Below, in pieces: positions 9,247 to 18,235 of a stretch of DNA of 64,000 bases. How positions within the stretch are numbered: position 1 is the stretch's first letter; every line of letters begins with the position of its first letter. The position numbers were made by a program, and so were the translations under genes. This DNA is from Catenovulum sp052056295. Lineage in GTDB: Bacteria > Pseudomonadota > Gammaproteobacteria > Enterobacterales > Alteromonadaceae. The DNA lies in NCBI RefSeq assembly GCF_052056295.1, contig NZ_CP182493.1, positions 3,844,001-3,908,000 on the forward strand, given 5' to 3'. The notes beneath the pieces are model-generated. The model saw only the letters and a list, made by a program, of their open reading frames with translations. It had not been told where the DNA came from and made no database searches.

Positions 9247-10014
9247 ATGCAAAGTATGGATAAAATGATTAAACAATTGGCACTGATTTTATTGATGTTT
9301 ATCAGCTTGCCTGTTTGGGTAAATGCGCAAGCAATTAGCAGTGAACTAGGCAATACACTTGAAGTCAATGTAGCTTTTGTCGAATTACATTCTGGCCCAG
9401 GCTGGGCGTATCCAGTTACCAATGTAATTGAAAAAGGTGAAGTCTTAAGCATAGAGCGAAAACGAGGTGATTGGATAAAAGTTATAGATCGCCGTCAAAA
9501 TACAGGCTGGGTGCACATCGAAGCGTTTAAAAAATTAACTACAGCAACGCAAAAAATATCAGACTTGGCAATCAACCAAGATGATTATTTAGCGCGTGAT
9601 TGGGAAATCGGAGTATTGTTTGGGCAAATGCAAGAAGCGACGTATTACAGCTTAAATTTGAGCTATCAGTTTGACGCAAGTGTTGCGGCCGAGCTAACTG
9701 CAGGTAAGGTTTTAGGGCAAAGTTCTAATAGTGATATTTATAGTTTACAACTGACTATGCATTTATTCCCTGACTGGACGGTAACACCATATGTATCAGC
9801 TGGTGGCGGTTATATGCATATTCAGCCTCATTCGGTATTGGCACAAGCAGAAACACGCAGCCATACGCTAATGTTAGCGGCGTTTGGTTTGAAATATCAT
9901 CTGGCAAGAAATTTTGTCATTCGCGCTGAAGCACAACAAGCTTTGGCATTAACAGATCGTGATTTAAATGAAGATTTAACCATATGGAAACTTGGGATAA
10001 GCGCATTTTTCTAA
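9247..10014 (+). CDS. SH3-domain plus outer-membrane beta-barrel protein
   Basis: 255 residues with a signal peptide ending near VNAQA. Residues about 36-90 form a bacterial SH3 domain (ELHSGPGWAYPVTNVIEKGE, RGDWIKVIDRRQNTGWVH), which usually binds peptidoglycan or peptides. The rest (about 115-255) alternates in the manner of an 8-strand outer-membrane barrel and ends in the aromatic KLGISAFF. This matches the outer membrane beta-barrel family seen with myxobacterial-type machines. The combination suggests a barrel tethered to the cell wall. It starts 17 bp after the previous stop; ATGs at 9256 and 9265 are alternative starts. It overlaps the next barrel gene by 31 bp. Confidence 0.7.
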   Translation: MQSMDKMIKQLALILLMFISLPVWVNAQAISSELGNTLEVNVAFVELHSGPGWAYPVTNVIEKGEVLSIERKRGDWIKVIDRRQNTGWVHIEAFKKLTTATQKISDLAINQDDYLARDWEIGVLFGQMQEATYYSLNLSYQFDASVAAELTAGKVLGQSSNSDIYSLQLTMHLFPDWTVTPYVSAGGGYMHIQPHSVLAQAETRSHTLMLAAFGLKYHLARNFVIRAEAQQALALTDRDLNEDLTIWKLGISAFF

Positions 10015-10619
10015 ACAAAATTTTGCCTATGGCTTGTGTATTAGCACTGATGGTGTTTGCTACACAAGTACAAGCTGATGAAGATAATCAAACTCGCGAG
10101 ATAACGCTAGATAAGCTCGACGATGAAAATTTTTCTATTGGTGTGCAGGTGGGCTTTTTAAGTATTGAAGACTTTGGCTCAGACACTTGGTATCAAGCCA
10201 ATTTAAGTTATCACTTAAACGAGTTTTTCTACTTTAAGGCTAATTACGCGCAAGGTGAAGGGGGGTTAACTAGCTTTGACAGACTCGCCGGGGTTTCGCC
10301 TTTGTTAGACGATGAGCAAAGAAAGCTGAAATATTATGGGCTAAATGTCGGTTATAACTTAATGCCAGGCGAAGTGTTTATTACCCCAGAACTTGCATTT
10401 AATAGTGCATTTTCCTTCGAACTGGGAGGGGGAAACGTACAATTTGCTGGGCAAGACCAATTCGCATTAGCCGTGGCGAGTCAATTTCGAGTGTTTTTAA
10501 CCGACTGGCTGGCTTGGGATATTTCAATGCAAAACTTAATTTTTGATACTCAAATTACTGGTGTGAATAAAACCACCCACAACTTGAGTTTTAATACTGG
10601 ATTTTCATTTTATTTTTAA
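9984..10619 (+). CDS. Outer-membrane beta-barrel protein
   Basis: 211 residues. A signal peptide (about 1-31, ending VQA) precedes repeated amphipathic strands with aromatic ends (WYQANLSYHLNEFFYFKANY, KYYGLNVGYNLMPGEVFI) and a C-terminal GFSFYF typical of outer-membrane barrels. It appears to be a paralogue of the barrel half of the preceding gene (both have xIGVxxGxx..E......LSY) but lacks the SH3 domain. The 31-bp overlap suggests translational coupling. No strong ribosome site is seen, and an ATG at 10029 would give a shorter signal peptide. Likely the partner barrel of the 9247 protein in the envelope locus. Confidence 0.65.
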   Translation: METWDKRIFLNKILPMACVLALMVFATQVQADEDNQTREITLDKLDDENFSIGVQVGFLSIEDFGSDTWYQANLSYHLNEFFYFKANYAQGEGGLTSFDRLAGVSPLLDDEQRKLKYYGLNVGYNLMPGEVFITPELAFNSAFSFELGGGNVQFAGQDQFALAVASQFRVFLTDWLAWDISMQNLIFDTQITGVNKTTHNLSFNTGFSFYF

Positions 10620-10630
10620 CGGGTTGCAAA

Positions 10631-11161
10631 ATGACTTTAGCGATAAATAACTACATGAATAAATTTAAAAAAGGCTGTAAAGCTGCGCTTGTATCCATCA
10701 GTTTATTGGCTGTGGCAAACAACGCATGGGCACTAGAAGAAAACCAACCAGCACCAGATTTTACGTTAAAAACAGTTTCGGGTGAAAACGTCAAACTGTC
10801 GGAACAAAAAGGGCAAATTATCCTGCTGAATTTTTGGGCATCATGGTGTGGCCCCTGCCGTAAAGAAATGCCAGCGCTTGAAGATTTACACCAACAATTT
10901 AGTGATTTAGGGGTTGCTGTTTGGGGCGTAAATGTTGAGCAAGACCCAGAGCCAGGCAAAGGTTTTTTAAAAGAAATTGAAGTGTCTTTCCCTATTATGT
11001 TTGATAGCGAAAACACAGTAACCGCAGCTTATGATGTAGCCGCTATGCCAACAACAATTTTAATTGATAGAGATGGCAAAGTAAGAGCCGAATTTAAAGG
11101 ATATAAAGCAGGTTATGAAAAGAAATATGCTAAAGCAATTAAACGGCTTATTCGTGAATAA
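10631..11161 (+). CDS. TlpA-family periplasmic thiol-disulfide oxidoreductase
   Basis: 176 residues with a signal peptide ending near NAWA. A thioredoxin fold of the AhpC/TSA-Redoxin type follows (QPAPDFTLKTVSGENVKLSE), with the active site NFWASWCGPCRKEMP and the cis-proline segment AAMPTTILIDRDGK. Such proteins reduce or shuffle periplasmic disulfides, often in c-type cytochrome maturation or in folding of cysteine-bearing partners. Here the heme lipoproteins and the Cys-ended DUF4266 protein are possible clients (inference). Its 3' end overlaps the DUF4266 gene by 47 bp. A second ATG at 10655 would give a tighter signal peptide. Confidence 0.88.
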   Translation: MTLAINNYMNKFKKGCKAALVSISLLAVANNAWALEENQPAPDFTLKTVSGENVKLSEQKGQIILLNFWASWCGPCRKEMPALEDLHQQFSDLGVAVWGVNVEQDPEPGKGFLKEIEVSFPIMFDSENTVTAAYDVAAMPTTILIDRDGKVRAEFKGYKAGYEKKYAKAIKRLIRE

Positions 11162-11381
11162 ATTGGCCTTAGTGGTTTTATTAGCTGGCTGCAGCGCTCT
11201 TTCTGGCTGCAGCTCAATAAAACCTTGGGTGCAGCCGTACGAGCGGCAAAACTTGGCTGATCCTATCATGAGTGCAAATCGACATGGTATAGCTGCAAGC
11301 CATGCTGCGCACGTATACGAAGCAAGGGAAGCTGCGCGTGGCGCAGAAGGTACTGGAGGCGGTGGTTGTGGCTGTAACTAA
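11115..11381 (+). CDS. DUF4266-domain small lipoprotein
   Basis: 88 residues. The signal has lipobox-like LLAGC (about 25) and a second LSGC (about 32); either could be lipidated. The core VQPYERQNLADPIM, then AHVYEAREAARGAEG and the Gly/Cys tail GGGGCGCN are diagnostic of DUF4266. Function is unknown, but the family occurs next to DUF3570 and TlpA proteins across Proteobacteria and Bacteroidetes. The gene sits 47 bp inside tlpA and overlaps DUF3570, so all three are translationally coupled. The Gly codons of its tail carry the GGAGG used by the next gene. Confidence 0.85.
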   Translation: MKRNMLKQLNGLFVNKLALVVLLAGCSALSGCSSIKPWVQPYERQNLADPIMSANRHGIAASHAAHVYEAREAARGAEGTGGGGCGCN

Positions 11382-12516
11382 ACCTTTGTTCAACCTCATG
11401 CAGTTATTGCTGATTACTCTGTTGTTATCTAGCACAGTTAAAGCCGCTGTGTTGGAAGATGATAAAGTTGAAGTTATGTACCATAGCTATGAAGGTGGCG
11501 GCATGAAAATAGATGGCCCAGCAGTGCTTATTCGCAAAAAAGCCTCTGAGTCATTTGCCGTCAGTGCTTTTTATTACGCCGATACCATTAGTTCAGCATC
11601 GGTTGATGTTATGAGCACCGCCAGCCCATATGAAGAAGAACGTGACGAACTTAATTTAGGCTTTGAATACCTAAATAACAAAACACAAATGACCTTATCG
11701 CTGCGTCAAAGTGAAGAGAATGATTATCTAGCTCAGTCAGTTAGTTTTAATGTATCACACGATACTTTTGGTGATCTGACAACAGTTCAACTTGGTATTT
11801 CGTATGGGGATGATGAGGTAAAGCGCAATGGCGATGATAACTTTATCGCGCAAACCCAAAGTTACCGGGTACGTACTGGCATCAGTCAAATCCTAACCTC
11901 TAATTTAATTGCGAGTTTTGAATTAGAAGCAATCGCTTCCAACGGCTTTTTAAACAACCCATATCGAGCTGTACGTTTTATTGATGAAGAGTCTGAATCT
12001 GGTGTGGGTTATCAACCAGAGGTTTACCCAGATACGCGTAACTCTCTAGCTGGTAAATTATCACTACGTTATTTTCTGCCTTGGCGAGCCGCAGTTATGA
12101 TCAGTTATCGTGGTTTTAAAGACAGCTGGGATATTCAAGCGTCTGATTACGAAATTTTATTTCGCCAGCCAATTTTTACTGACTGGGAATTTGAATTAAA
12201 AACTCGCCGCTATGAGCAAACTCAAGCTGAGTTTTATCAAGATTTATATCCATATCGCAACGCACAAAACTACTTGGCTCGCGATAAGGAGCTCAGTGAA
12301 TTTACCGACACCACAGTTGGTGCAAGTTTAACTTATATTGTACCTAAAGCTTATCAACCCTTTGATTGGCCAGCAGAAATGAGTGTGCAGTGGGACAGAA
12401 TAGATTTTGATTATCACAATTTTAGAGATTTACAGCAGCAAGCGCCGATAGGTGAAGAGCCTTTGTATCAATTCTCGGCTGATGTTATTCGAGTGTTTGC
12501 CAGCATTTATTTTTAA
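11368..12516 (+). CDS. DUF3570 outer-membrane protein
   Basis: 382 residues from GTG 11368 (MAVTKPLFNL). I prefer this start because GGAGG at 11355-11359 lies 8 bp upstream. ATG 11302 would overlap DUF4266 by 80 bp with no clear site, and ATG 11398 is a shorter option. The protein has a signal peptide (ending TVKA), the family opening EDDKVEVMYHSYEGGGM and a long beta-barrel-like series of strands (MISYRGFKDSW, WEFELKTRRYEQTQAEFYQD) ending IRVFASIYF. DUF3570 proteins are predicted outer-membrane barrels of unknown function, nearly always beside DUF4266. Confidence 0.82.
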   Translation: MAVTKPLFNLMQLLLITLLLSSTVKAAVLEDDKVEVMYHSYEGGGMKIDGPAVLIRKKASESFAVSAFYYADTISSASVDVMSTASPYEEERDELNLGFEYLNNKTQMTLSLRQSEENDYLAQSVSFNVSHDTFGDLTTVQLGISYGDDEVKRNGDDNFIAQTQSYRVRTGISQILTSNLIASFELEAIASNGFLNNPYRAVRFIDEESESGVGYQPEVYPDTRNSLAGKLSLRYFLPWRAAVMISYRGFKDSWDIQASDYEILFRQPIFTDWEFELKTRRYEQTQAEFYQDLYPYRNAQNYLARDKELSEFTDTTVGASLTYIVPKAYQPFDWPAEMSVQWDRIDFDYHNFRDLQQQAPIGEEPLYQFSADVIRVFASIYF

Positions 12517-12550
12517 ATGCACTAGATAGCCTTAGGGCAAGGAAAAGGAT

Positions 12551-13090
12551 ATGAAAATGTATAAGCAGTTATTAAAAATAGCCTTGGTAGTTAGCAGCTT
12601 AAGTTTTGCTAGCGGTTTTTCCAATTTAGCTATGGCAAATAACAGTGAATTAAACCAATCTATTCAAGACCTAAAACAGCAAGTATTAGAGCTCAATCGC
12701 AAACTGTTTATTTTAGAAGAAGATTTATTATTTCCAGCAAGCAATCAATTGGCTGTATTTATTTCACTGGATGTTGGCCAATTTTTCAAATTAGACAGTG
12801 TAGAGCTTAAATTAAATGACCAACCAATCGCAGGTACTTTGTATACCGACAGACAGCGCACGGCACTAGAGCAAGGTGGTATTCAAAAACTCTTTATTGG
12901 CAATATCAAAGAAGGTGAGCATAACTTAACCGCGTTTTTTATTGGTTTAGATAAACAAGGAAACAATATTAAAAAAGCCAAACAGTTTAGTTTTGAAAAG
13001 CTTGATGAAGCCAGCATGATTGAATTCAAGTTGGTGGACGATACCGGCAGCCAACAAGCCAAAGTTGAAGTGGAAGAGTGGGTGTTATAA
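12551..13090 (+). CDS. Exported coiled-coil protein of unknown function
   Basis: 179 residues. The signal peptide ends near LAMA. A short coiled coil follows (about 32-58, SIQDLKQQVLELNRKLFILE) and then a beta-rich domain (LAVFISLDVGQFFKLDSVEL, GNIKEGEHNLTAFFIGLD) that looks Ig-like. I do not recognise a named family. AAAGGA precedes the ATG. It lies 34 bp after DUF3570 and runs into the TPR gene, so it is probably a periplasmic part of the same machine, perhaps an oligomeric connector (inference). Confidence 0.65.
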   Translation: MKMYKQLLKIALVVSSLSFASGFSNLAMANNSELNQSIQDLKQQVLELNRKLFILEEDLLFPASNQLAVFISLDVGQFFKLDSVELKLNDQPIAGTLYTDRQRTALEQGGIQKLFIGNIKEGEHNLTAFFIGLDKQGNNIKKAKQFSFEKLDEASMIEFKLVDDTGSQQAKVEVEEWVL

Positions 13091-13092
13091 AT

Positions 13093-15216
13093 ATGGATTT
13101 GGGGCGCGGGATAAGCTTTCAAATAAATAATTTGCAGTGCATTTGTTTACGAGAAATTGCTTTGCAAAAAGCTGGTTTAATCACAAAGCTAAAACAAGTT
13201 ATGCTGCTCGTGTTTGTGCTAATACTCGCTCTTTCTACAAGCCCCAAGGCTTTCGCAGATGAAGCAATAGCAAAAAACACGACCAAGCTCAATAAAACAG
13301 CCATTGCTGATAAAATTTATCGCCAAGCTCGCTATTTACAACAAGTAGGCGAAGTATCCAACGCTGTTGTTTTATTAGAAAAATTTAAGCACAAACAACT
13401 TAAACATGATCAGTTATTAGCTGAATTGTATTTACAGCTGAATATGCCGTGGCAAGCACAAAGCAGCATTCAACAGTATCAATTTACCCAAACCGACAGC
13501 CGCAGCAAAACCCAAGCTTTGTTGGCGGATGTGTTTTTAGATTTAACCCAAGTCGCATTAACCCAAAAAGACCTAACCAGTGCAAAGTTTTATTTAGAAC
13601 AAATTACTCAACCGTTGCAACTAACAGTCAAGCAGCAAGCTTTGTACTTAAATTTGGCCCAAGTAATTTATTGGCCTAGCTTGGGTACTGACAATGAAAC
13701 GTTAGCTGAGTTAGTTACCGCCAATAATCCTAAAACGGGCAACCATGATATCAACCTTGCGGATTTAACCAACCAACTTAACCAAGTGGTATATCAATAT
13801 CAGCAGCAAAACTATCAACAAGCTGAAATAAAGATAACGGCTTGGTTTGTACTAGTAAAAGATTTCAATTTAGATAGTTTAGAGCATAGTAGCTCGCTAC
13901 AACCTAGCCCGCACAAAACTTTTGAAAACCTAATCGCTTACGCAACTATCATTCGTAGCCAAATTTCTTTCGCCCAAGGGCAATTTTTGCAAGCAAAACA
14001 ACAATTAGAAAACTTTGCCCGCGACAATGTATTTAGCCAGCACGCACTGTATTTATACGCGTTAACTTTAATGCAAATGAACGAATTAGCCGCAAGCGAA
14101 GCTGCTTTAAACTTGCATAAACAAGAATTTGGCATTAGCCATTATTATTGGTTAAACATGCCATTGCTCGCACAAAAATGGCAACAGCAACAAGAATATG
14201 TGCGTGCTTTTAATGTATATCAGCAGCTTGAAACAGAAATAACCCAAGCAATTAAACAATTACCCAATTCACAACAGCAAATGTTAGTTGCTGGTATTTC
14301 TCAAGCACCATCTACTAACTCTAACTTTGTTCCAGAACCAGATATTTGGCACAGTTTAGCCATGCAAAATAATGGGGTAGCAGGAGCAAAGCAATTAATT
14401 AACCAAGTAAGTCAATTAGATGCTTTGTTAGCTGCGCTTAAAGTAAAAATTGAGTGGTTTGATTATTTGCTTGAGGTACAGCAAAAGCGCTTTACACGTA
14501 TTGCAGATTCAGTGCAACAAGCAGAATTGCAGCAACAGATTGGTCAACTAACAGCTAAATTAACTGAGTTTAACCAAGAGCTTGCTATAGTTGAAAATAT
14601 TGGCGCAAACACAGCTGATTCAAACCCGCAACAAACACCACTTGAGCTGTTAAATCAGTTGAAGAAAACGTTAGAGCCACAACAAGCTGATTGGTTAGCT
14701 GATTTTAATCTTAGTCAGCAAATTATCGATAGCCGCTTTAATGAAAAGAAAGATGCCAAGAAAAAAGCGCGATACCAACAAAGGCTAGATAAAGTTGCCG
14801 CCGTATTGTATTGGCAAGTACACCAACAATTACCTGAGCGTAGTTGGCAGTACAAAAAGGCATTGCTGCAAATTGAAAAGACTTTAGCTGAGCTTAGTCA
14901 ACAAGAGCAAAGGTTACAACGTTTAACCAGCGAGCAGTTTAAACTTAATCAGTACAAAAGTAACTTTGCCCAAATTCAGCAAAGTTATCAGCACATTGTT
15001 CAGTTAACCGAGCTGAGCAAACAGCAAGTAACTCAGCAATATCAAACAGAGGTACAAGTTTTTTATCAGCAACAACAACGCATGTTGGAACAAGCCTTGT
15101 TAACCACTCAACAAGCTATTGCACATTTATTGGAAAACTTACCTGAGCGAATAGAGCGCAAAGACCAAGCTGGCGCAATCGAATTAGATTCAGTTGGGAG
15201 TGTCAATGATGTTTAG
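13093..15216 (+). CDS. Large periplasmic TPR-like / coiled-coil protein
   Basis: 707 residues from ATG 13093. GTG 13078 would overlap the previous stop, and ATG 13201 would start right at the signal peptide. The hydrophobic LLVFVLILALSTSPKAFA is a Sec signal or anchor. The mature part has helical repeats (AVVLLEKFKHKQLKHDQLLA, AELYLQLNMPWQAQSSIQQY) and a long Gln-rich coiled-coil C-terminus (about 440-700). No enzymatic motif is seen. It lies between the exported coiled-coil protein and two TPR lipoproteins. TPR scaffolds in this position resemble the periplasmic GltD/GltE-type parts of the Myxococcus machine, but sequence homology needs a profile search. Confidence 0.65.
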   Translation: MDLGRGISFQINNLQCICLREIALQKAGLITKLKQVMLLVFVLILALSTSPKAFADEAIAKNTTKLNKTAIADKIYRQARYLQQVGEVSNAVVLLEKFKHKQLKHDQLLAELYLQLNMPWQAQSSIQQYQFTQTDSRSKTQALLADVFLDLTQVALTQKDLTSAKFYLEQITQPLQLTVKQQALYLNLAQVIYWPSLGTDNETLAELVTANNPKTGNHDINLADLTNQLNQVVYQYQQQNYQQAEIKITAWFVLVKDFNLDSLEHSSSLQPSPHKTFENLIAYATIIRSQISFAQGQFLQAKQQLENFARDNVFSQHALYLYALTLMQMNELAASEAALNLHKQEFGISHYYWLNMPLLAQKWQQQQEYVRAFNVYQQLETEITQAIKQLPNSQQQMLVAGISQAPSTNSNFVPEPDIWHSLAMQNNGVAGAKQLINQVSQLDALLAALKVKIEWFDYLLEVQQKRFTRIADSVQQAELQQQIGQLTAKLTEFNQELAIVENIGANTADSNPQQTPLELLNQLKKTLEPQQADWLADFNLSQQIIDSRFNEKKDAKKKARYQQRLDKVAAVLYWQVHQQLPERSWQYKKALLQIEKTLAELSQQEQRLQRLTSEQFKLNQYKSNFAQIQQSYQHIVQLTELSKQQVTQQYQTEVQVFYQQQQRMLEQALLTTQQAIAHLLENLPERIERKDQAGAIELDSVGSVNDV

Positions 15217-18200
15217 TTCCCAAAACTCTAACATTAAGTTTGGTTTATCTGTTATTGCATCCGCACTCTTGTTTAGTTCCCTGCAGGGATGCTCTAGTAC
15301 AGATGAACAAACGCAGGCTTCTGTAAAAAGCAACAAGGGTCTAGGCTCTTGGGTCAGTGTTAATCAACAACAAAATCACCAATCAATAGATGAAGAAAAA
15401 CTCTGGCAGTCGGCATACAAGCGTAAACAGCAATTGGCGGATTTATATCAACAAATATTAACTGCCACACCAGATAACCAAGTGGTTGAAGATATACGCT
15501 ATCGTTTAGCTGAGTTGTATACTTATCAAGTAGAGCAAGCTCAAGGCGATGAACTTGTTGCTAGTGATCTTGAAGATAACTCAGTGGCAGATAGCGCACA
15601 AAATTCAGATGAGATGTTGCGCAGCAACATAGACCGTTTTAAAGAATTATTAGCGAGTTACCCAAATAACAGCAATAATCCTAAAATTTATTATCAACTG
15701 GCTAAGTCTTACAGCTTGCTTGGGGAAACCTTATTAAGTTTACAAACATTAGAAAAGTTAGCTGAGCTTTATCCAACCAGCACTTATCTTGAAGAAGTTT
15801 ACTTTCGTATTGGCGATATTTATTTTTCGCATAATAACTACCCAAGAGCACGAGATGCACTGACTAAAGCTTTGGCTGTTGGCCAAGGTAAATATCAAAA
15901 CAATGCCTTGTATATGTTGGCGTGGAGTCAATTTAAGTTAAGCGATTACCAAAATGCGAGCCAGCACTTTATCAAGTTAATTGCCCAAAGTGGTGAAGTT
16001 GCAAAGCTTAAACAAGGCAGCGCATCGTCAATGATATCGGATGCTGAGCGCGCCCTTATTTTGCTCTTAAGTCAACAAGAAACGGACCAACAAGAAACGG
16101 TCCAACAAGAAACAGGTCAACAACAAACTGCAACAGAACAACAAACTGAAAGCCCATTGGTTGCATTAATTGAACAAGCCCAGCAACAAGGGCTAGACAC
16201 AACTGAGTTAGAGCCCATTTTGTATCAAAAACTCGCGCAGTTCTGGTTAACCAAAGACCTTAAAAATGAAGCTTTAGCAACTTATCTAACTTATATAGAG
16301 CGCAAACCAGACAATTTCGCTGCAGCTGAATTTTTACTAGAAGTGATTGGGTTATATCCAGAAAATTCCACTAAAGCTTTTGCATACAAAGTGAAGTTTG
16401 TTGAAGACTATTTTGTGGGCACCAATGCATGGAACAAGTTTACCGACCAGCAGCAACAGCAAATACTTGCCAACTTAAGCCAGTTTAGTTTGTTAAAAGC
16501 TCGGCAGTTGTATGCCACAGCACAAGATACAGATTACGACTTGGAAGAAGACGAAAGCGCTGCTTATCGTATCGCTGCCATTTGGTTTGAAAAATACTTA
16601 TATAGTCAGCAAATGTTAGCTGAGTTGAATTTAACCACAGATGAACAACAAACTTTTATTCAACAACTTATGCTGGCAGCACAAGCTAGATATATTGCCA
16701 GTGATTATGTTGCGAGTATCGAGCATTATCAAAAGTTGGTTGAACTTCAGCCTGGTAGTGCGGATAGCCTCTACAGTTTAATTATTGTTTATCAGCAAGC
16801 GTTAAAACAACAGTCGCCATCAGTGCAACCGCAGCAAAAATTCACAGAGCTACAATTATCAAACTACTGGCAAGATTTTATCTCTTTGTATCCAGCTGAT
16901 CGCCGTGCACTATATATGGCGCGTCAATTAGCGGATTACGCTTATGCCCAGCAAGATTTAGTCAGCTTAATCAGCCAGCAACAATTTATTATTCAACACC
17001 TTGATGGCAAAATTAAAGATAAACAACAAGCGACCTTGCTGGTGGCTAACTTACAATATCAATTAAAACAATATGTTGAATCTGAACAAAGTTATCAGCA
17101 AGCTTTGTTATATATAGATAAACATAGCCAAAAAGATTTATATAAGCAGACGCAAAATTTAGTGGCAGCCAGTGTGTATTTTTATGCACAATCTTTATTG
17201 GAGCTAAAACCACAACAAGCCGCAAGTCAATTTTTAAAAGTAGCTGACTTTGTTTTTAGCAATGAATATACCCAAAATGCATTAACCCAAGCAGCAGATA
17301 TATTGATGGAACAAGCGGATAAAACCCAAGGTGTAGCTGTGTTAAAACGCATCAGTAAACAGTATCCAAATAGTGATTACGCCAAAGCTGTGCCAGCTAA
17401 ATTAGCCAAGGTGTATACCGACCAGCAAGAGTGGACGCTTGCCGCTAAACAATTAGAATTGATTGCAAAAAATACCAATACCAAACAACCTGAAGGTTAC
17501 GAACTAGCTCGCCAAGCTCAATACACAGCAGCTGAATATTACGCCAAAGATAAAGATATGGAAGCAGCGCGGTTAGCCCTTAGAACATACGCGCATAATT
17601 ACCCAAAACCTTTTGATATGGCGCAAGAAGTTAGATTAAAAATGGCTGAGTTTTACACTGAGCCGCGTGACCTAAATAAAAAGTATTTCTGGTATCGCAA
17701 AATTGTGCAATTCCATAAAAAAGAGGCAAGTTTACATTCAGCCCAAGCACAACAACGCTCTGAATACTTAGCGAGTTTCGCTGCGTTTGAACTGGCAAAA
17801 GCGCATCACCAAACATTTGGTAGAGTTAAATTAGTTGTGCCTTTGCAGCAAAGTATGGCGAAAAAACAACAAGCGATGAAAGATGCGATTTATTATTATC
17901 AACAAGTGTTAGATTTTTCTTTGGTTGATTTTGTACCTCAAGCCAATTTTCATTTAGCTGAGTTATATCGCACCTTAGCACGAGAAATTATGCAGTCAGA
18001 GCGACCTGCTGAACTCGACGAGCTAGCGCTTGAAGAATACGAATTAATTTTGGAAGAAATAGCTTATCCATTTGAAGAAAAAGCGATTGAACTGCACCAA
18101 GTTAATTTGGCTCGTACCTGGACAAATCAATACGATGAATGGATAGCACAAAGTTTAGATAAACTCGCAGCCTTAGTGCCCGCACAATACAAACGCAGTT

Positions 18201-18235
18201 TAATTGAGGTGGATATTTATGAAGAACTTAACTAA
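15206..18235 (+). CDS. Large TPR lipoprotein (AglT/GltE-like)
   Basis: About 1009 residues from ATG 15206. GGGAG at 15196-15200 sets this start (or ATG 15209); a TTG at 15194 is less likely. Lipobox SSLQGC near residue 30. Many TPR units are visible (KIYYQLAKSYSLLGETLLSL, EEVYFRIGDIYFSHNNYPRA, QNALYMLAWSQFKLSDY). A low-complexity QQET repeat interrupts them near residue 290. Architecture and neighbours match the TPR lipoproteins of Agl/Glt-type operons such as AglT (GltE), an outer-membrane part of the gliding machine in Myxococcus. The start overlaps the previous stop by 11 bp, and the end overlaps the next gene by 17 bp. Gliding function is not implied. Confidence 0.7.
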   Translation: MMFSSQNSNIKFGLSVIASALLFSSLQGCSSTDEQTQASVKSNKGLGSWVSVNQQQNHQSIDEEKLWQSAYKRKQQLADLYQQILTATPDNQVVEDIRYRLAELYTYQVEQAQGDELVASDLEDNSVADSAQNSDEMLRSNIDRFKELLASYPNNSNNPKIYYQLAKSYSLLGETLLSLQTLEKLAELYPTSTYLEEVYFRIGDIYFSHNNYPRARDALTKALAVGQGKYQNNALYMLAWSQFKLSDYQNASQHFIKLIAQSGEVAKLKQGSASSMISDAERALILLLSQQETDQQETVQQETGQQQTATEQQTESPLVALIEQAQQQGLDTTELEPILYQKLAQFWLTKDLKNEALATYLTYIERKPDNFAAAEFLLEVIGLYPENSTKAFAYKVKFVEDYFVGTNAWNKFTDQQQQQILANLSQFSLLKARQLYATAQDTDYDLEEDESAAYRIAAIWFEKYLYSQQMLAELNLTTDEQQTFIQQLMLAAQARYIASDYVASIEHYQKLVELQPGSADSLYSLIIVYQQALKQQSPSVQPQQKFTELQLSNYWQDFISLYPADRRALYMARQLADYAYAQQDLVSLISQQQFIIQHLDGKIKDKQQATLLVANLQYQLKQYVESEQSYQQALLYIDKHSQKDLYKQTQNLVAASVYFYAQSLLELKPQQAASQFLKVADFVFSNEYTQNALTQAADILMEQADKTQGVAVLKRISKQYPNSDYAKAVPAKLAKVYTDQQEWTLAAKQLELIAKNTNTKQPEGYELARQAQYTAAEYYAKDKDMEAARLALRTYAHNYPKPFDMAQEVRLKMAEFYTEPRDLNKKYFWYRKIVQFHKKEASLHSAQAQQRSEYLASFAAFELAKAHHQTFGRVKLVVPLQQSMAKKQQAMKDAIYYYQQVLDFSLVDFVPQANFHLAELYRTLAREIMQSERPAELDELALEEYELILEEIAYPFEEKAIELHQVNLARTWTNQYDEWIAQSLDKLAALVPAQYKRSLIEVDIYEELN

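Noticed and set aside
9984..10014. Start of the second barrel gene at ATG 10029 instead of 9984
   Set aside because: No ribosome site favours 10029, and the longer form gives a better-charged signal peptide N-terminus; left as an alternative.
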